Origin: Homarus americanus
Taxonomy: Eukaryota > Arthropoda > Malacostraca > Decapoda > Nephropidae
Direction of reading: 5' to 3'
DNA length: 64,000 bases
Assembly: GCF_018991925.1 (NCBI RefSeq)
Contig: NW_024736071.1
Coordinates: 12,835,879 to 12,899,878 of the forward strand
Part shown: positions 44,915 to 57,480 of the stretch, piece after piece
How the letters are laid out: every line of letters starts with the position of its first letter
Numbering within the stretch: position 1 is the stretch's first letter
The notes under the pieces: model-generated
What the model was told of the DNA's origin: nothing
Databases searched by the model: none
The model's input: the letters and a program-made list of their open reading frames with translations, nothing else
Translations under genes and position numbers: made by a program

Positions 44915-46330
44915 CATTTCTGCTGTTGTTTGTGAGAATCCCTTAGATTTACTTCAGCGTGAGAGTAAAAAGGTTTCATTAGTAAGCACACTAGCACACA
45001 ACACTGAGCTCTCCACCACAACCTTGTGTACCATTGTAAATAAACTTCATGACAGACAGGCACCCATCTTCGTGTTTCCATTATGTCTCACAGTACCAGC
45101 TAGTTATGTATGTTGGTGCACTTAATTGTTATTGATGCAAGTTACTCTAATAAATAGCTCTTGTTATAGCATCAACAGGAACTATTGCCGGGTACTTTCT
45201 GTTAATATTTAAGGTACAGAAGAGATGTAGTAGCCTTACTTATCCTTGTATATGTAGCAGATATAGCAAGAACCAGGCCTATTAATCCTATTCCCTTCCC
45301 CCCGCCCACTTCCTCTGGAGTAAATCTTACGCCCAACGTTCCTCCCCGACCCTACCACGCACCACACCCTAGTCCCTCACCCACCCCACACCGCCCTCCC
45401 TGGCTGGCTCTGTTACAGAAAATGGCTCCGACTTAAAGCAGGGACCGCTTATTTTCCAGTATTAATAAATTTTCGGCTAAAGACGACCTTAAGATTATTA
45501 TAAAAAGTCCTCTCATGTACTATAGCTTAAACCTGGTCTGATTTTTGAAGGTAGAAGAAGCTTAAACGATATTAATAGAAAAGTGAATATAAATCACCAA
45601 ATTTGATATTATATAACCGGAACATTAAACGAGATGTTCGTATAATAAAAACTGATCTAATTTGGCAAACTTACGATAAAATGAATAGTGAGTTTTATAT
45701 GATCACAACCTCGTTTGTTCTGGGGAATAGAAAAATTTACTCGCTCGCGTTTTACCCGATTTCGTTCAAGTGTCAGAATGGTTCGTCCTTCTCACCAAAC
45801 TGTATTACGGAATATTCTTATAACAACGACTCTCTATCCTCATTAGCCATTAGTGGGAGGTGTTGTAGTTTTAGTGTTACGTTAAGGAAGCGTTTAGTTT
45901 ATAGTTACACCACGGCGCTAAATAAATCTAAAGTATTTCAAATTTAAGAGAAACGAGAGGCGGTACACTCACTGGCTGTTGGCTTGTGTTTGTATTGGAC
46001 CAGCTCAAGTCGGGGTCGATGACGTAGGGTGTTAAGTTCAACAAGTCTCACCAAGTTAATATATTGTACTAATTGTGTACTGTGGAGTACATCAGGTGTC
46101 TGTGTACATTATAGAACATCAGTGTCCATTTAAGTTACTGTGGACCACATCAGGTGTCTGTACATTAGAGAGCATCAGTCTCTTGTGTCAATTATAACTT
46201 CAACTATCCATTACCATAGCTGATCAATATTTCTCATTGATACTTAGCTTTATTCTCATTCTTCATCTCTTCTACATTTTTACTTGTTATTGATCTTTCA
46301 AATATCAGGATTCTACTCTTCCTTCGTCTG
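44915..46330. other. Unassigned sequence with one open frame
   Basis: The plus frame 45603-45947 (114 codons) is not repeat-derived and has mixed composition, but shows no domain, signal peptide or homology that I recognise. Two loose copies of ACATCAGGTGTCTGT lie at 46090-46160. Confidence 0.45.
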
Positions 46331-46334
46331 CAAA

Positions 46335-46640
46335 CTTTATCAAGACATTTCCTCCACGCCGCTTATCATACGTTCCTAATCCACACCACTTATCACACCC
46401 CCCTAATCCACGCCACTTATCACACGTTCCTAATCCACGCCACCTATCACACGTCCCTAATCCACGCCACCTATCACACGTCCCTATCCACGCCACCCAT
46501 CACACGTAATCCACGCCACCTATCACACGTCCCTAATCCACGCCACCCATCACACGTCCCTAATCCACGTCACACGTAATCCACGCCACCTATCACACGT
46601 CCTAATCCACGCCACCTATCACACGTCCCTAATCCACGCC
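46335..46640. repeat. 27-bp minisatellite
   Basis: Units CACGCCACCTATCACACGTC followed by CCTAATC, about eleven copies, some shortened. The minus strand is open as Gly/Thr/Cys/Asp/Arg/Trp repeats. Confidence 0.93.
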
Positions 46641-46795
46641 CCTACTGATATTAAACTACCCACATCATGTTCTCACGCACACTTAACTCGACCTAAGAAT
46701 TCATGATTAACTCTCCATAAATTCCCTCATAACCCACCCGTACACAGTGACCCCCCACCCCACCCCAGTTTAACTCCTCTTACTGTTCAACCTTC

Positions 46796-46928
<133 letters not shown>

Positions 46929-47137
46929 CCTTCTTTTGGGGGTTTTCTCAAGTTCCACAATTCATCTCACATGTTCAGTGCTTCCTCCCTGACCTGTAAC
47001 TCCTCAAAAGGTTTTCACACCTCGGGTTTCTCGCCTCTTAACACAGATCTGAAAGCATTCCTCGCCCTGAATTGACTCTTTCAACCAGTCCTGAAAGTTT
47101 TGATATCTCTTCATTTTATGGCATTTATTGATAATAG

Positions 47138-47141
<4 letters not shown>

Positions 47142-47173
<32 letters not shown>
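47142..47173. repeat. (TG)n microsatellite
   Basis: A pure run of about 16 TG units. Confidence 0.97.
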
Positions 47174-47174
<1 letters not shown>

Positions 47175-48507
47175 ATAGTTATGTACAATGTCAAAATACG
47201 AAATAATTTGCCGGCAAAAGGTTGTAATATTCTTGAATTAAAATATCCTAAATGATAACTGGCATACTCGTTCATCGGAATATTTCAACTAGCAGGAATA
47301 TCACTGACTCAAAATATTTCAAGAAATGCTTAGAATACTCGTGTCTGGCTGGAATATACTTGAGTCAGAATATTCCTTTCTATAAATGTGCGGGCAGAAG
47401 ACCTACCACAGATGGACACGAGCCGAGCGTGCCCCTAGAGCGATAGTGAAGGAGTATGCCTCGCCGGACGGGCTATTAATTTCTAATCTAAGTCGCGTCG
47501 ATACGAAAACTTTCCGGCAGCTTGGGCGGGTTTGTTGGGCAGTGATGAATGTGCAACTGTGGGGAAGTGTTTGATGTGGTTATGTAATTACAGAGTTGTG
47601 GTAGATATTTACATGTCGCAGTTATAAGAGTTATAATATAGGATTTTAAAGTTATAAAAAGTGATAAATACGATGTGGAAATGCGAGATAAAATGACCTG
47701 ATATTACGGGAGATTTGATCAGAGTATTGTTGATCACAGTGTTGATGGTGATGTACTGTTTATATAATATAGTCATTTGTTAGTGCTTTTATCTCCCGGT
47801 GTAGTGTGTTGGCGTGTTCAGATTATTTAGTGACCAGTTTGTAGGTGGAATTATTCTCTCTGTCTTTCTCTCTTCCTCTATTTGTCCCATTGTTGAAAGT
47901 CTGGGCGTCACGGGAGGTCTATGAACTTGACGACTTCCCTCGCTCTCGAAATTTGGTCTTCTGGTTATATTTAACCTACTCAGAAAACATTAACGACTCA
48001 TCCACTGACCTGAATTCACGTTCACCCTCAGTCGCCAATAATAGAGTGAGGTAATGTAGATATAAATCCCTCTCTCTTGTGTGAATACTGGTAAAACACC
48101 TGAAGGTTCTTCCGACAGGCTGGCAGGTGTTTCTTTGTACTTATGAAGTGAACAATGAAAATGGTTTAAATTCCAAGGTGTTAAGTTTGATCAGCTTAGT
48201 TACGGGGATTATAATCAAGTTGGTGATATTTCCGATTAGATCAGGTTAATTGTGTCGCCTTTCTGTTGGACGTGAGGGGGTGAGGTCGTGTGTTATGGAT
48301 GGTGACTGTTGCCCAGGTGAAAAAAAAAAGTTGTTTGTGATGAGATATTAAAATTATACATCAAAACTTATCGTGTCAGATCTGAAAAAGTAACACTGAT
48401 GTGCCTTTACTTAAACCTTAATCTATTACTTGAGGTTTACACGAAAGTTTCTTCAAGATCTCATTATAAATACGACCTCAGTACAGATGATTACTGCACA
48501 ACCTTCT
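47174..48507. other. Unassigned unique sequence
   Basis: About 1.3 kb. Two overlapping plus frames at 47252-47574 lack domains. An A run lies at 48320-48328. Confidence 0.5.
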
Positions 48508-48840
48508 TTCATCACCACCACCACTACCCGACGATCGTCTCCCTCCCCATCACCACCATCACTGCAATCATCTTATTCCTTCTCATCCCCACATCTTTCA
48601 CCCCTACACCCATCTCCCTCCCCATCATCACCCCCACCACTACCACCCCCATCATCATCACCCCCTATAACCACTCCCTCATCACCCCTTTCTTTCACCC
48701 TCTACAACCACCTCCCTCCCCATCACCACCAACCTTCACCCTCTACAAACATCCCCTCCCCATTTCCACTTCCTTCATCCCATACCAACACATCCCTCCC
48801 CAGCACCACCACCCTCACCTCCCCACACACTTCCTCAGTA
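48508..48840. repeat. C-rich CCCCATCACCACC tract
   Basis: Recurring CTCCCCATCACCACC words, diverged. Pro/Ser/Thr-rich frames are low complexity. Confidence 0.85.
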
Positions 48841-49269
48841 CGAAGATGGGTAGCTAGTCACTATTGATGCCGGAAGCTGCTGTAACAAATGGTCTACCCA
48901 ACCACTAGTCCCCCCCCCTCCCGCCGCCGTGACTGTACGAGGCGACAAGACGAAAAATGTTTGGACGTTGGTCTTCACGAGGGTAAAAGTTGAAGAGAAA
49001 TTTACGATGTGGTCTGAGGCGGGGCTGCAAGAAGTCCGCCAGATTTACGTTTCCTGGTGTGATGTCGGGGACTGGGAAGCCACGACATACACACACACTA
49101 CAGTTTCCATTATTCTTACATGATATTTTCTCCAATCTGGATACGAGAGAATACATAGATCTAGCTACTGAAGAGCCCCAGTATTACAATATCGACGCTG
49201 TTTTCTTTTCATGGAAGTTAGAAGACATAGTAACACACTTCACCCAAATGATTTTTACCTTCCATTACC

Positions 49270-49412
49270 AGGTTAGATTAGGTTAGGTGAGGTTGGGTTA
49301 GGTTAGGTGAGGTGAGGTGAGGTGAGGTGAGGTGAGGTGAGGTGAGGTTGCGTTAGGTTAGATATTGTAAGTCACGTCGGGTAAGTTAGGTTAGGCTAGG
49401 TAGGATTAGGTT
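49270..49412. repeat. AGGTT/AGGTG (telomere-type) array, left of a LINE fragment
   Basis: AGGTTAGATTAGGTTAGGTG-type sequence with a run of about ten AGGTG units at 49302-49346, then AGGTT/AGGCT again to 49412. Confidence 0.9.
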
Positions 49413-49708
49413 ACATAAGAACATAAGAATGAAGGAAACTGCAGCAGGCCTATTGGTCCATACTGGGCAGTCCCATTTACACCCAACCCCTATTGCTCAT
49501 ATATCCATCCAACCCATGTTTGAAGTTATCCAGCGTATTCGAGTTAATGATGATGTTTTGTAACTTGTTCCACTCGTCCACTACTCTATTTCCAAACCAA
49601 TGCTTTCCTATTTCGCGCCTAAATTTAAATTTGTCTAATTTTTAAAACCATTGTTACGAGTTCGCTCCTGGTTGGATACTTTGAGTACCTTTGTAATGGC
49701 CCCTTTGT
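49413..49708 (-). mobile_element. CR1-like LINE 3' fragment inside telomere-type repeat
   Basis: On the minus strand, a broken C-terminal reverse-transcriptase segment reads KFKFRREIGKHWFGNRVVDE then WNKLQN and DNFKHGLDGY, ending at TAA 49477-49479. A short 3' untranslated region follows, ending in an 8-bp tail repeat (complement of ACATAAGA twice, 49413-49428). One frameshift lies near 49640. The R-V-V-D-x-W-N-x-L block and this kind of tail are typical of CR1/L2-like LINEs, and the family is very common in decapods. AGGTT repeat lies on both sides. Confidence 0.8.
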
Positions 49709-49772
49709 TTAGGTTAGGTTAGGCTAGGCTAGGCTAGGCTAGGCTAGGCTTGGTTAGGTTAGGCTAGGCTAT
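49709..49772. repeat. AGGTT/AGGCT (telomere-type) array, right of the LINE fragment
   Basis: TTAGGTTAGGTTAGGCTAGG followed by about six AGGCT units and further AGGTT. Same orientation as the array at 49270-49412. Confidence 0.9.
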
Positions 49773-49964
49773 GACAAACTATCATCTCGTTGCAGTTGAT
49801 TCTAAATACCTGTACCACGATGTCTAAGCTTTAAGTCAGCGTTCATCATATGCGCCGGTAGCGTCAGGGAGAAATTTAATCTGCAAACTTTTAAGACCAG
49901 GCGAGGTTAGCTGTCCGGCACCCTGTCCTTCCAGATGGTCGCAGATTCATATTTATTGATAGTC

Positions 49965-49970
<6 letters not shown>

Positions 49971-50002
<32 letters not shown>
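49971..50002. repeat. (GA)n microsatellite
   Basis: A pure run of about 16 GA units. Confidence 0.97.
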
Positions 50003-50006
<4 letters not shown>

Positions 50007-50021
50007 ATAATTTGTAAATTT

Positions 50022-50390
50022 CACTTCACTTCACACAACAAATCCTTACCTTACTTCACCTAAACAATTCTCACCTCACTTCACTTAACCATTCCTCATT
50101 TGACTAAAGCAATCCTCACCTCACTTCACCAAACCAATTCCCACTTCACTTCACCTAACCAATCCTCACTTAACCAATTCTCACTTCACTTCACCTCACC
50201 AATCTTCACTTCACCTCACCAATCTTCACTTCGCTTATCCAATCCAATTCACTTCACTTAATCAATCTTCACTTCACCTCACCAATCTTCACTTCACATT
50301 ATCAATCTTCACTTCACCTCGCCAATCTTCACTTCACTAATCTTCACTTCACCTCACCACTTCAGCTCACCAATCTTCCCTTCTCCCCGC
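50022..50390. repeat. 20-bp minisatellite of AATCTTCACTTCACCTCACC type
   Basis: About 15 units, more diverged on the left (CCTAACCAATTC variants) and regular at 50190-50350. Confidence 0.92.
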
Positions 50391-50646
50391 CACCACCTGA
50401 GGATGGAGGCCCCTCTTGTAACAGACGTCTTCCACTCCATCAAGTCCCAGTTGGAGAAGAGGGAAATAGTTATCGAGAATATTTCCTGGTGGACGGGAGT
50501 AGAGAGTGGAAAATCCTTTAGCTTTTTCTTTTACATATTAACTCTGGGGTCTGGGTCCTCTCAAGGCATCCAATTGTATAATGGAGAGAATGTGAGTGAG
50601 AGAGATAGTGTGAGACGGTGAGTGTAACAGTGAGAGACAGTGTATG

Positions 50647-50650
<4 letters not shown>

Positions 50651-50713
<63 letters not shown>
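50651..50713. repeat. (GA)n microsatellite
   Basis: A pure run of about 31 GA units. Confidence 0.97.
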
Positions 50714-50717
<4 letters not shown>

Positions 50718-50819
50718 TTTTGAAGTAAAGGTGACATCTTTTCATTTTTTCAGATCAAAGGACATTAAATCGGTAGGTAATTATTTGCCCAAAATCTCAG
50801 TCTCTCACTTCCTTTCTAA

Positions 50820-50822
<3 letters not shown>

Positions 50823-50863
<41 letters not shown>
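50823..50863. repeat. (CT)n microsatellite
   Basis: A pure run of about 20 CT units. Confidence 0.97.
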
Positions 50864-50864
<1 letters not shown>

Positions 50865-52757
50865 AAGTTTTATGAAGCTAGAAATAGTACCAAAGATCTT
50901 GAGACTAGATAAAGGTGTCATAGTAAGTCCATGGACCTAAATATCAATGGGATAACAACTTAGAACTTCTGAATATTGTCGTTAACAAAACTTCAGGCGC
51001 CTTTGGGGAGATATGTTTACCCACAATACCTGAAATAAGGTATATAATGTTTTACAGTAGTTCGGCTGCTAAGTTTGCCCCATAGCTTAAGTGAGATGAT
51101 TAAAAAAAAAAGTCCTTGCATACCTTTGGATAAATAGCCGCTGGAGGGTTACTGAGATAATAATGTCGAGGATTTTGGTACTGGGGTTCACACTGCCTTA
51201 GCTGCCTCAATCCCCATCCTAGGCCAACTTAGGACGGAGTTAGAAGGTCGTGAATAGATACTTGATAATTGGACATTTCCATAACAAAGATGCTGTGAGG
51301 TTCTCTTGTGTGTGGCAGCGGCGGCTGGAGTGTGAGTACGAGGTATGTTAATAATGCCCCCAGGTTGTTGATTACACTGGGCTTTGATGACGTTAGAGGT
51401 GGCGCCACTGTGTAGAGGTAACAATGTAGACTCGAATGGGTGTTACTGGACTAGAGAGACATAACATTATAGGTTTCCCAACACACAGTGAGGGTCTTGT
51501 ACTGTACGGGGTGGTATGGGGGGGTTGGTGTAGGTCAGGGTTTAATTTGTGGATGCTATTCATATATAAAGTACCGGAGGCGTCACTTTCGTTGCGTCAA
51601 AGCTCAGAACCAAGGCTTTAGTTACTATACACAAGCTTCCTCCACTGCAGTACCTTACGTTAATGATTGCCCAGGTGGGTTTTTTCTCTCATTGAAATAC
51701 TCTATGCACTCACCTTTGTGTTACACGCCTTCGTCATTACTCTCCGCTCCTCCTCCAGGATACAGCAGGTGGCAGTAAGATGGTCTTCGTGCGTGGTTGT
51801 GTTTGTTCGATCATTTACCGGAGTTTATTTCTCTTCCATGCTTAATACTAACTGTCAAGGACGGCGAAAATGCCCACATTCATCAAGAGTTACCGCACTC
51901 GTAACTATTTGTAATCTTATCTTACCCCGGCCAGAAGGTCATTAATTACTTCATTACTTAAGTAATTAAACGGAAGCTATAACAGAACTTCTAATTAACT
52001 TTTGGCTCAAGAACTCAAGTCACCCCTTTATTCATAATATCATGTTGTGGTACAATAGGTGCGGGCCCCGACGAGGTGCAGGTCAGCCCTTACAATACTC
52101 AGCTACTGATTAATTTCGTTCATCTCCACGCTCGCCTGCACCTTGTCCCATTCTCACCAACCTAATTAATAATTACACAGATTTTTCCCATAACTTTCCC
52201 ACAAAATACACAAGTTTGTTAAAAGTACTGGTAATATCCGGGCTGATGGTAGTTTTTAAGGGGATAATATATGTGCGGCGAGGAGCGACACCAACACACT
52301 TCCTACGTCCAACATTATTCACTTGTGTCAGAAACGTAATTATATTCTCAAGGTCATAGTATCAATTTATTGCAGGTGCTGTTATGTTCAAATACTTGTA
52401 CATAGTCATCATCTAGATGTGTTATTGTTGAAAATCACTTTGGAGATGTAAGTAATGTTGAACTGTAGGTTATGTTAGTGTACGGTTCATGTTAGTGATT
52501 TCGGTCACGCCGGGGAAGTGAGTTATCTCAGTGACGCATATCACATTACTTATTTAACAGGTAATGATGACAACCCTCAAGCACGATGGATGCTAAAACT
52601 ATGCAAATCCCCCCACCCCACCTCGCCCTGATATTGCCTTAGGACCCTACCTCACGGATCAATGAACAATCGTGAACTTTGGTGTTGAAGTTTGGAATGG
52701 CTCTTTGTAATGTGTTTAATCTACAACTTAGTATACCCTACTCCTGTCCCTTGTTAG
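50864..52757. other. Unassigned unique sequence
   Basis: About 1.9 kb without repeats or recognised coding. Short overlapping frames around 51436-51945 carry no domain. Confidence 0.5.
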
Positions 52758-52859
52758 GAAACTCTTCGGAAATCAAGTCCAACGAGTCCGCCTCCCTCAG
52801 TGGCGTATTGCCAGAGCCTCATGAACTTTATCCTCCGTCTCGGGACTCAGGCACCTTGG
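52758..52859 (+). CDS. Candidate internal exon, 102 bp, phase 1-1
   Basis: A pyrimidine-rich stretch ending TTGTTAG (AG at 52756-52757) precedes 102 bases that end at a GTAATA donor (52860-52865). The frame continuing a phase-1 intron reads NSSEIKSNESASLSGVLPEP then HELYPPSRDSGTL, a Ser/Glu/Pro-rich disordered-looking segment that is not low complexity and contains no repeat. The length is a multiple of three and both ends are phase 1, so it could be skipped or included without shifting frame. A second frame is also open. No domain is recognised and no partner exon was found, so chance remains possible. Confidence 0.25.
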
Positions 52860-52865
52860 GTAATA

Positions 52866-53370
52866 TTTTGATAGTTGATGCACATGTCTCTCCTGAGGAC
52901 GACCATTCAATACTCTTCTACTTCTCTCCCTCTTACATGCCATTCAGTTTCATTTTCTTATATTTACTTGTCTACTTCTTTCTCCTTCTTGTACTTAATT
53001 GTTTCTTGAGTCATGTCCCAGAGCTATGATTTATATTTCCCTCCTCCCATCCCAACATGTCTCCCAGCCCCATCTTCCAATCTTTACATCCTCGTACATC
53101 GTTGCCCAATCTTCGAATTTCTCCCTATACCAACTATCACTCAATGTCGTCCCTTTACACTTCCTTTCTCATCCTTTCTTTTATGTCTGTTCCATATTCC
53201 TTCTCCTTTCTATCACAATATCACCTTTCACTACCTCCTTTGTCTTTCTCCCTCTTCTACCCTTTGCCTCTTCCTCCACCCTATTGCCTCCCCCTCCCTA
53301 TTGCCGTCCCCTCTTCCTTACCGCCTCCCCGAACTACGTACTACTTCCCTCCCTCCCTATTGCCTCCTCT
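52866..53370. other. Pyrimidine-rich sequence leading into the minisatellite
   Basis: T/C-rich from about 52910; frames are Ser/Leu/Phe/Pro-rich low complexity. Confidence 0.6.
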
Positions 53371-55195
53371 AACTCTCTTCTACACTACGACCCCCTCCTT
53401 CGTACAACGACCCCCTCCTCCTACTACGACCCCCTCCTTCGTACTACGTCCCCCTCCTTCGTACAACGTCCCCCTCCTCCCTACTACGTCCCCATCCTCC
53501 CTACTACGTCCCCCTCCTCCCTACTACGCCCCCCTCCTCCCTACTACGTCCCCTTCTCCTACTACACCCTCCTCCCTCCACCACGTCCCCCTCCCCCTCC
53601 CTACTACGCCCCCCTCCTCCCCTACTACGTCCCCCCTCCTCCCTACTACGCCCCCTCCCTCCCCTACTACGTCCCCCCTTCTCCCTACTAGCACCCCCCC
53701 TCCTCCCTACTACGTCCCTCCTCCCACTACGCCCCCTCCTACCACGTCCCCCTCCTCCCTACCACGCCCCCCCTCCTCCTTACTACGTCCCCCTTCTCCC
53801 TACTACACCCTCCTCCCTACTACGTCCCCCTTCTCCCTACTACGTCCCCTCCCTTACCACATCCTCCCCACATGACCCCCTCCCTCCCCACACTACGCCC
53901 CCTCCTCCCTACTACGCCCCCTCCTCCCCACTACGCCCCCTCCTCCCCACTACGCTGCCCCTCCTCCCTACCACGTCCCCCTCCTCCCCCTACTACGTCC
54001 CTCCCTACCACATGTCCCCCTCCCCTCCCTACTACGCCCCCTCCTCCCTACTACGCCCCTCCTCCCCACCACATGTCCCCCTTCTCCCCACTACACCCCC
54101 TCCTCCCTACTACGTCCCTCCTTACTACGCCCCCTCCTCCCTACCACATGTCCCCCTCCCTACTACGTCCCTCCTCCTACTACAACCCCCTCCTCCCTAC
54201 TACGACCCCCTCCTCCTCCCTACTACGCCCCCCTCCTCCTACTACGTCCCCCTCCCCTACTACACCCCCTCCTCCCTACTACGACCCCCCTCCCTACCAC
54301 GCCCTCCTCCCTAATACGCCCCCTCCTCCCTACTACTGTCCCCTTTCTCCCCTACCACGTCCCCCTCCCCACTACGTCCCCCCTCCCTCCCTACTACGTC
54401 CCCCTCCTCCCTACTACGTCCCCCCTCCCTACTACGTCCCCTCCCTCCCTACTACGTCCCCTCCTCCCCACTACGTCCCCCTTCTCCCCACTACACCCCC
54501 CTCCTCCCCACCACGTCCCCCTCCCTCCCTACTACGCCCCCTCCTCCCTACTACGCCCCCTCCTCCCCTACTACGTCCCCCCTTCTCCCCACTACACCCC
54601 CTCCTCCCTACTACGTCCCCTCCTCCCTACTACGCCCCCTCCCTCCCTACCACGTCCCCCTCCCTCCCCTACCACGTCCCTCCTCCCCACACACCCCCCC
54701 TCCTCCCTACTACGTCCCCCCTTCTCTACTACGTCCCTCCCTACTACGTCCCCCTCCTCCCCACACACGTCCCTCCCCACTGGCTACACCCCCTCCTCCC
54801 TTGCATTACGTCCCCCCTCCCCTACTACGTCCCCCTCCTCCACTACGTCCCCTCCTCCCCACATTACGCCCCTCCTCCCCACTACGCCCCCTCCCTCCCT
54901 ACTACGTCCCTCTCCCTACTACACCCCCTCCTCCCTACTACGTCCCTCCTCCCTACTTTCACGTCCCTCCTTCCTGGTACACATCCCCCTCCCTACTTCA
55001 CGTCCCCCCCCCTCCTCCCCACTACGTCCCCCTCCCTCCCCACTACGTCCCCTCCTCCCTACTTCACGTCCCCTCCTCCCCACTACGTCCCCCTCCTCCC
55101 TACCACGTCCCCCTCCCTCCCCACTACGTCCCTCCTCCCTAGCTGCTGTCCCTCCTCCCTACCACGTCCCCCCTCCTCCCCATTGCCTCCTTTCC
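53371..55195. repeat. About 20-bp C-rich minisatellite of CCCTCCTCCCTACTACG type
   Basis: About 1.8 kb of variable units combining TACTACGTCC or TACTACGCCC with CCCTCCTCCC. C-run length varies (3-7), so the frame shifts often. The 272- and 450-codon Pro/Tyr/Ser/Thr-rich frames here are repeat products. The complementary strand is dense in G runs. Confidence 0.97.
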
Positions 55196-55299
55196 TCTCA
55201 CACAAAGTTGAGAGTTCAGTATAGGTAGTACTTGCTTCAATTCTCCCCACTGCCTTCAGAAAGAAAAATTGCTTGCAAGGTGGTGTTTCCTTACCATGC

Positions 55300-55975
55300 T
55301 TTTGTGACGGGTGCCTGTGGACTATGTGACGGTGCTGAGTAGAAGTCTTCAGACGGTGCTCAGGGTCTCTGTGACGGGTGCTGAGGAGTCTCTTGTGACG
55401 GATGCTCAGGAGTCTTGTGACGGATGCTCAGGACTCCCAGGACGGGTGCTGAGGAGTTCCTTTTGTGACGGGTGCTCAGTCTCAGACGGGGTGCTGAGAG
55501 AGTCCTCCCAGGATGGGTGCCCAGGCCTCTGTGGACGGGTGCTGAGGAGTCCTCTTGTGACGGGTGCTCAAGCCTCTGGTGACGGTGCTGAGGAGTCTCT
55601 TGTGACGGATGCTCAGGAGTCTCCCCAGACGGGGTGCCTGCTTCCCAGACGGATGCTGAGGAGTCCTCTTGTGACGGGTGCTCAAGCCTCTGTGACGGGT
55701 GCTGAGTAGTCTTTGTGACGGTGCTCGGTGGTCTCAGGACGGGTGCTGAGGAGTCTTGCACGGATGCTCAAGCCTCTGTGACGGATGCTGAGGAGTCCTC
55801 TCAGACGGTGCTTTAGGCCCCGTGACGGGTGCTGGAGGAGTCCTCTTGTGACGGGTGCTCAGGCCTCAGACGGATGCTGAGGAGTCCCTCTTGTGACGGG
55901 GTGCCCAGGCCCCTGTGACGGATGCTGCTGAGGAGTCCTCTTTAGACGGTGGTCAAGCCTCTGTGGCGGTGTCCT
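55300..55975. repeat. About 21-27-bp minisatellite of GTGACGGGTGCTGAGGAGTC type
   Basis: Two unit types tend to alternate: GACGGGTGCTGAGGAGTCCT with CTTGT, and GACGGGTGCTCAGGCCTCTG. About 27 units, with TG/GACG length variation. Confidence 0.93.
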
Positions 55976-56071
55976 TGAATCGCTTTAACATATACAGTAC
56001 ATCGTCTTATATACAAAGCAGTGATATACGTTAATAATTCATTTATCTAATACTGTTAACGGGTATTATAA

Positions 56072-56231
<160 letters not shown>

Positions 56232-56644
56232 ATGTGAAGAGTAAAAAAGTGATAATAATCTTATTATTGTTATTATCATTGATTACTTTTATTATTCTTA
56301 TTATTATTGTTCTTAATACTCTATCGTTTTTATTGTTGATATTATTACTGTTCGTACAACATTATTATTTTGATCATTATTATTATAGTGTTGTTTCTTG
56401 TTATTATTCGAAATATTTTAGCATCATCTTTATTAATACTATTATTATTACACACAAGACAGTTTTAGGCAGCAGGTTGTGGCAGGACACGAGACTATCA
56501 CATAATGTACAGTACTTCCTTATTTTAGCTCGGGTTCCTTGATGGGTCTCCTGTGATGTAGTTCTCAGAGCCCGTCAGCGCCTGTTGTCAGCCTTCATCA
56601 GTCTCATAGCTCCTTTACTCCGCGTGTCATTGAAGTCAATTTGC

Positions 56645-57480
56645 TAGCGCCTGTTATTAGTCTGTCAGTACGTGTTATTATTTGTCTGTCAGTACGTGCT
56701 ATTATTAGTCTTTCAGTACGTGTTATTATTAGTCTGTCAGTACGTGTTATTATTAGTCTGTCAGTACGTGTTATTATTAGTCTGTTAGTACGTGTTATTA
56801 TTAGTCTGTCAGTACGTGTTATTATTAGTCTTTCAGTACGTGTTATTATTAGTCTGTCAGTACGTGCTATTATTAGTCTGTCAGTACATGTTATTATTAG
56901 TCTGTCAGTACGTGCTATTATTAGTCTTTCAGTACGTGTTATTATTAGTCTGTTAGTACGTGTTATTATTAGTCTTTCAGTACGTGTTATTATTTGTCTG
57001 TCAGTACGTGCTATTATTAGTCTAGTACGTGTTATTATTAGTCTGTTAGTACGTGTTATTATTAGTCTGTCAGTACGTGTTATTATTAGTCTGTCAGTAC
57101 GTGTTATTATTAGTCTGTCAGTACGTGTTATTATTAGTCTGTTAGTACGTGTTATTATTAGTCTGTCAGTACGTGTTATTATTAGTCTGTTAGTACGTGT
57201 TATTATTAGTCTGTCAGTACGTGTTATTATTAGTCTGTTAGTACGTGTTATTATTAGCCTGTCAGTAGGTGTTATTATTAGTATGTTAGTACGTGTTATT
57301 ATTAGTCTGTCAGTACGTGTTATTATTAGTCTGTTAGTACGTGTTATTATTAGTCTGTCAGTACGTGTTATTATTAGTCTGTCATTACGTGCTATTATTA
57401 GTCTGTCAGTACGTGTTATTATTAGCCTGTCAGTACGTGTTATTAGTCTGCTAGTACGTGTTATTATTGCCAGTACTTGT
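56645..57480. repeat. 24-bp minisatellite, about 34 units
   Basis: Units ATTATTAGTCTGTCAGTACG followed by TGTT, with T/C and G/A variants (CTGTTAG, CTTTCAG) and rare deletions. The 281-codon Val/Ile/Ser/Arg frame 56641-57486 is repeat-encoded (VRVIISLS period). Confidence 0.97.

Noticed and set aside
45603..45947. 114-codon frame with mixed composition
   Set aside because: No recognisable domain, no splice or promoter context, and of a length possible by chance; kept only as a note in the region entry.
53872..55224. 450-codon open frame on the plus strand
   Set aside because: Entirely encoded by the C-rich 20-bp minisatellite; composition is Pro/Tyr/Thr/Ser/Leu with no domain, and the array has frequent length changes.
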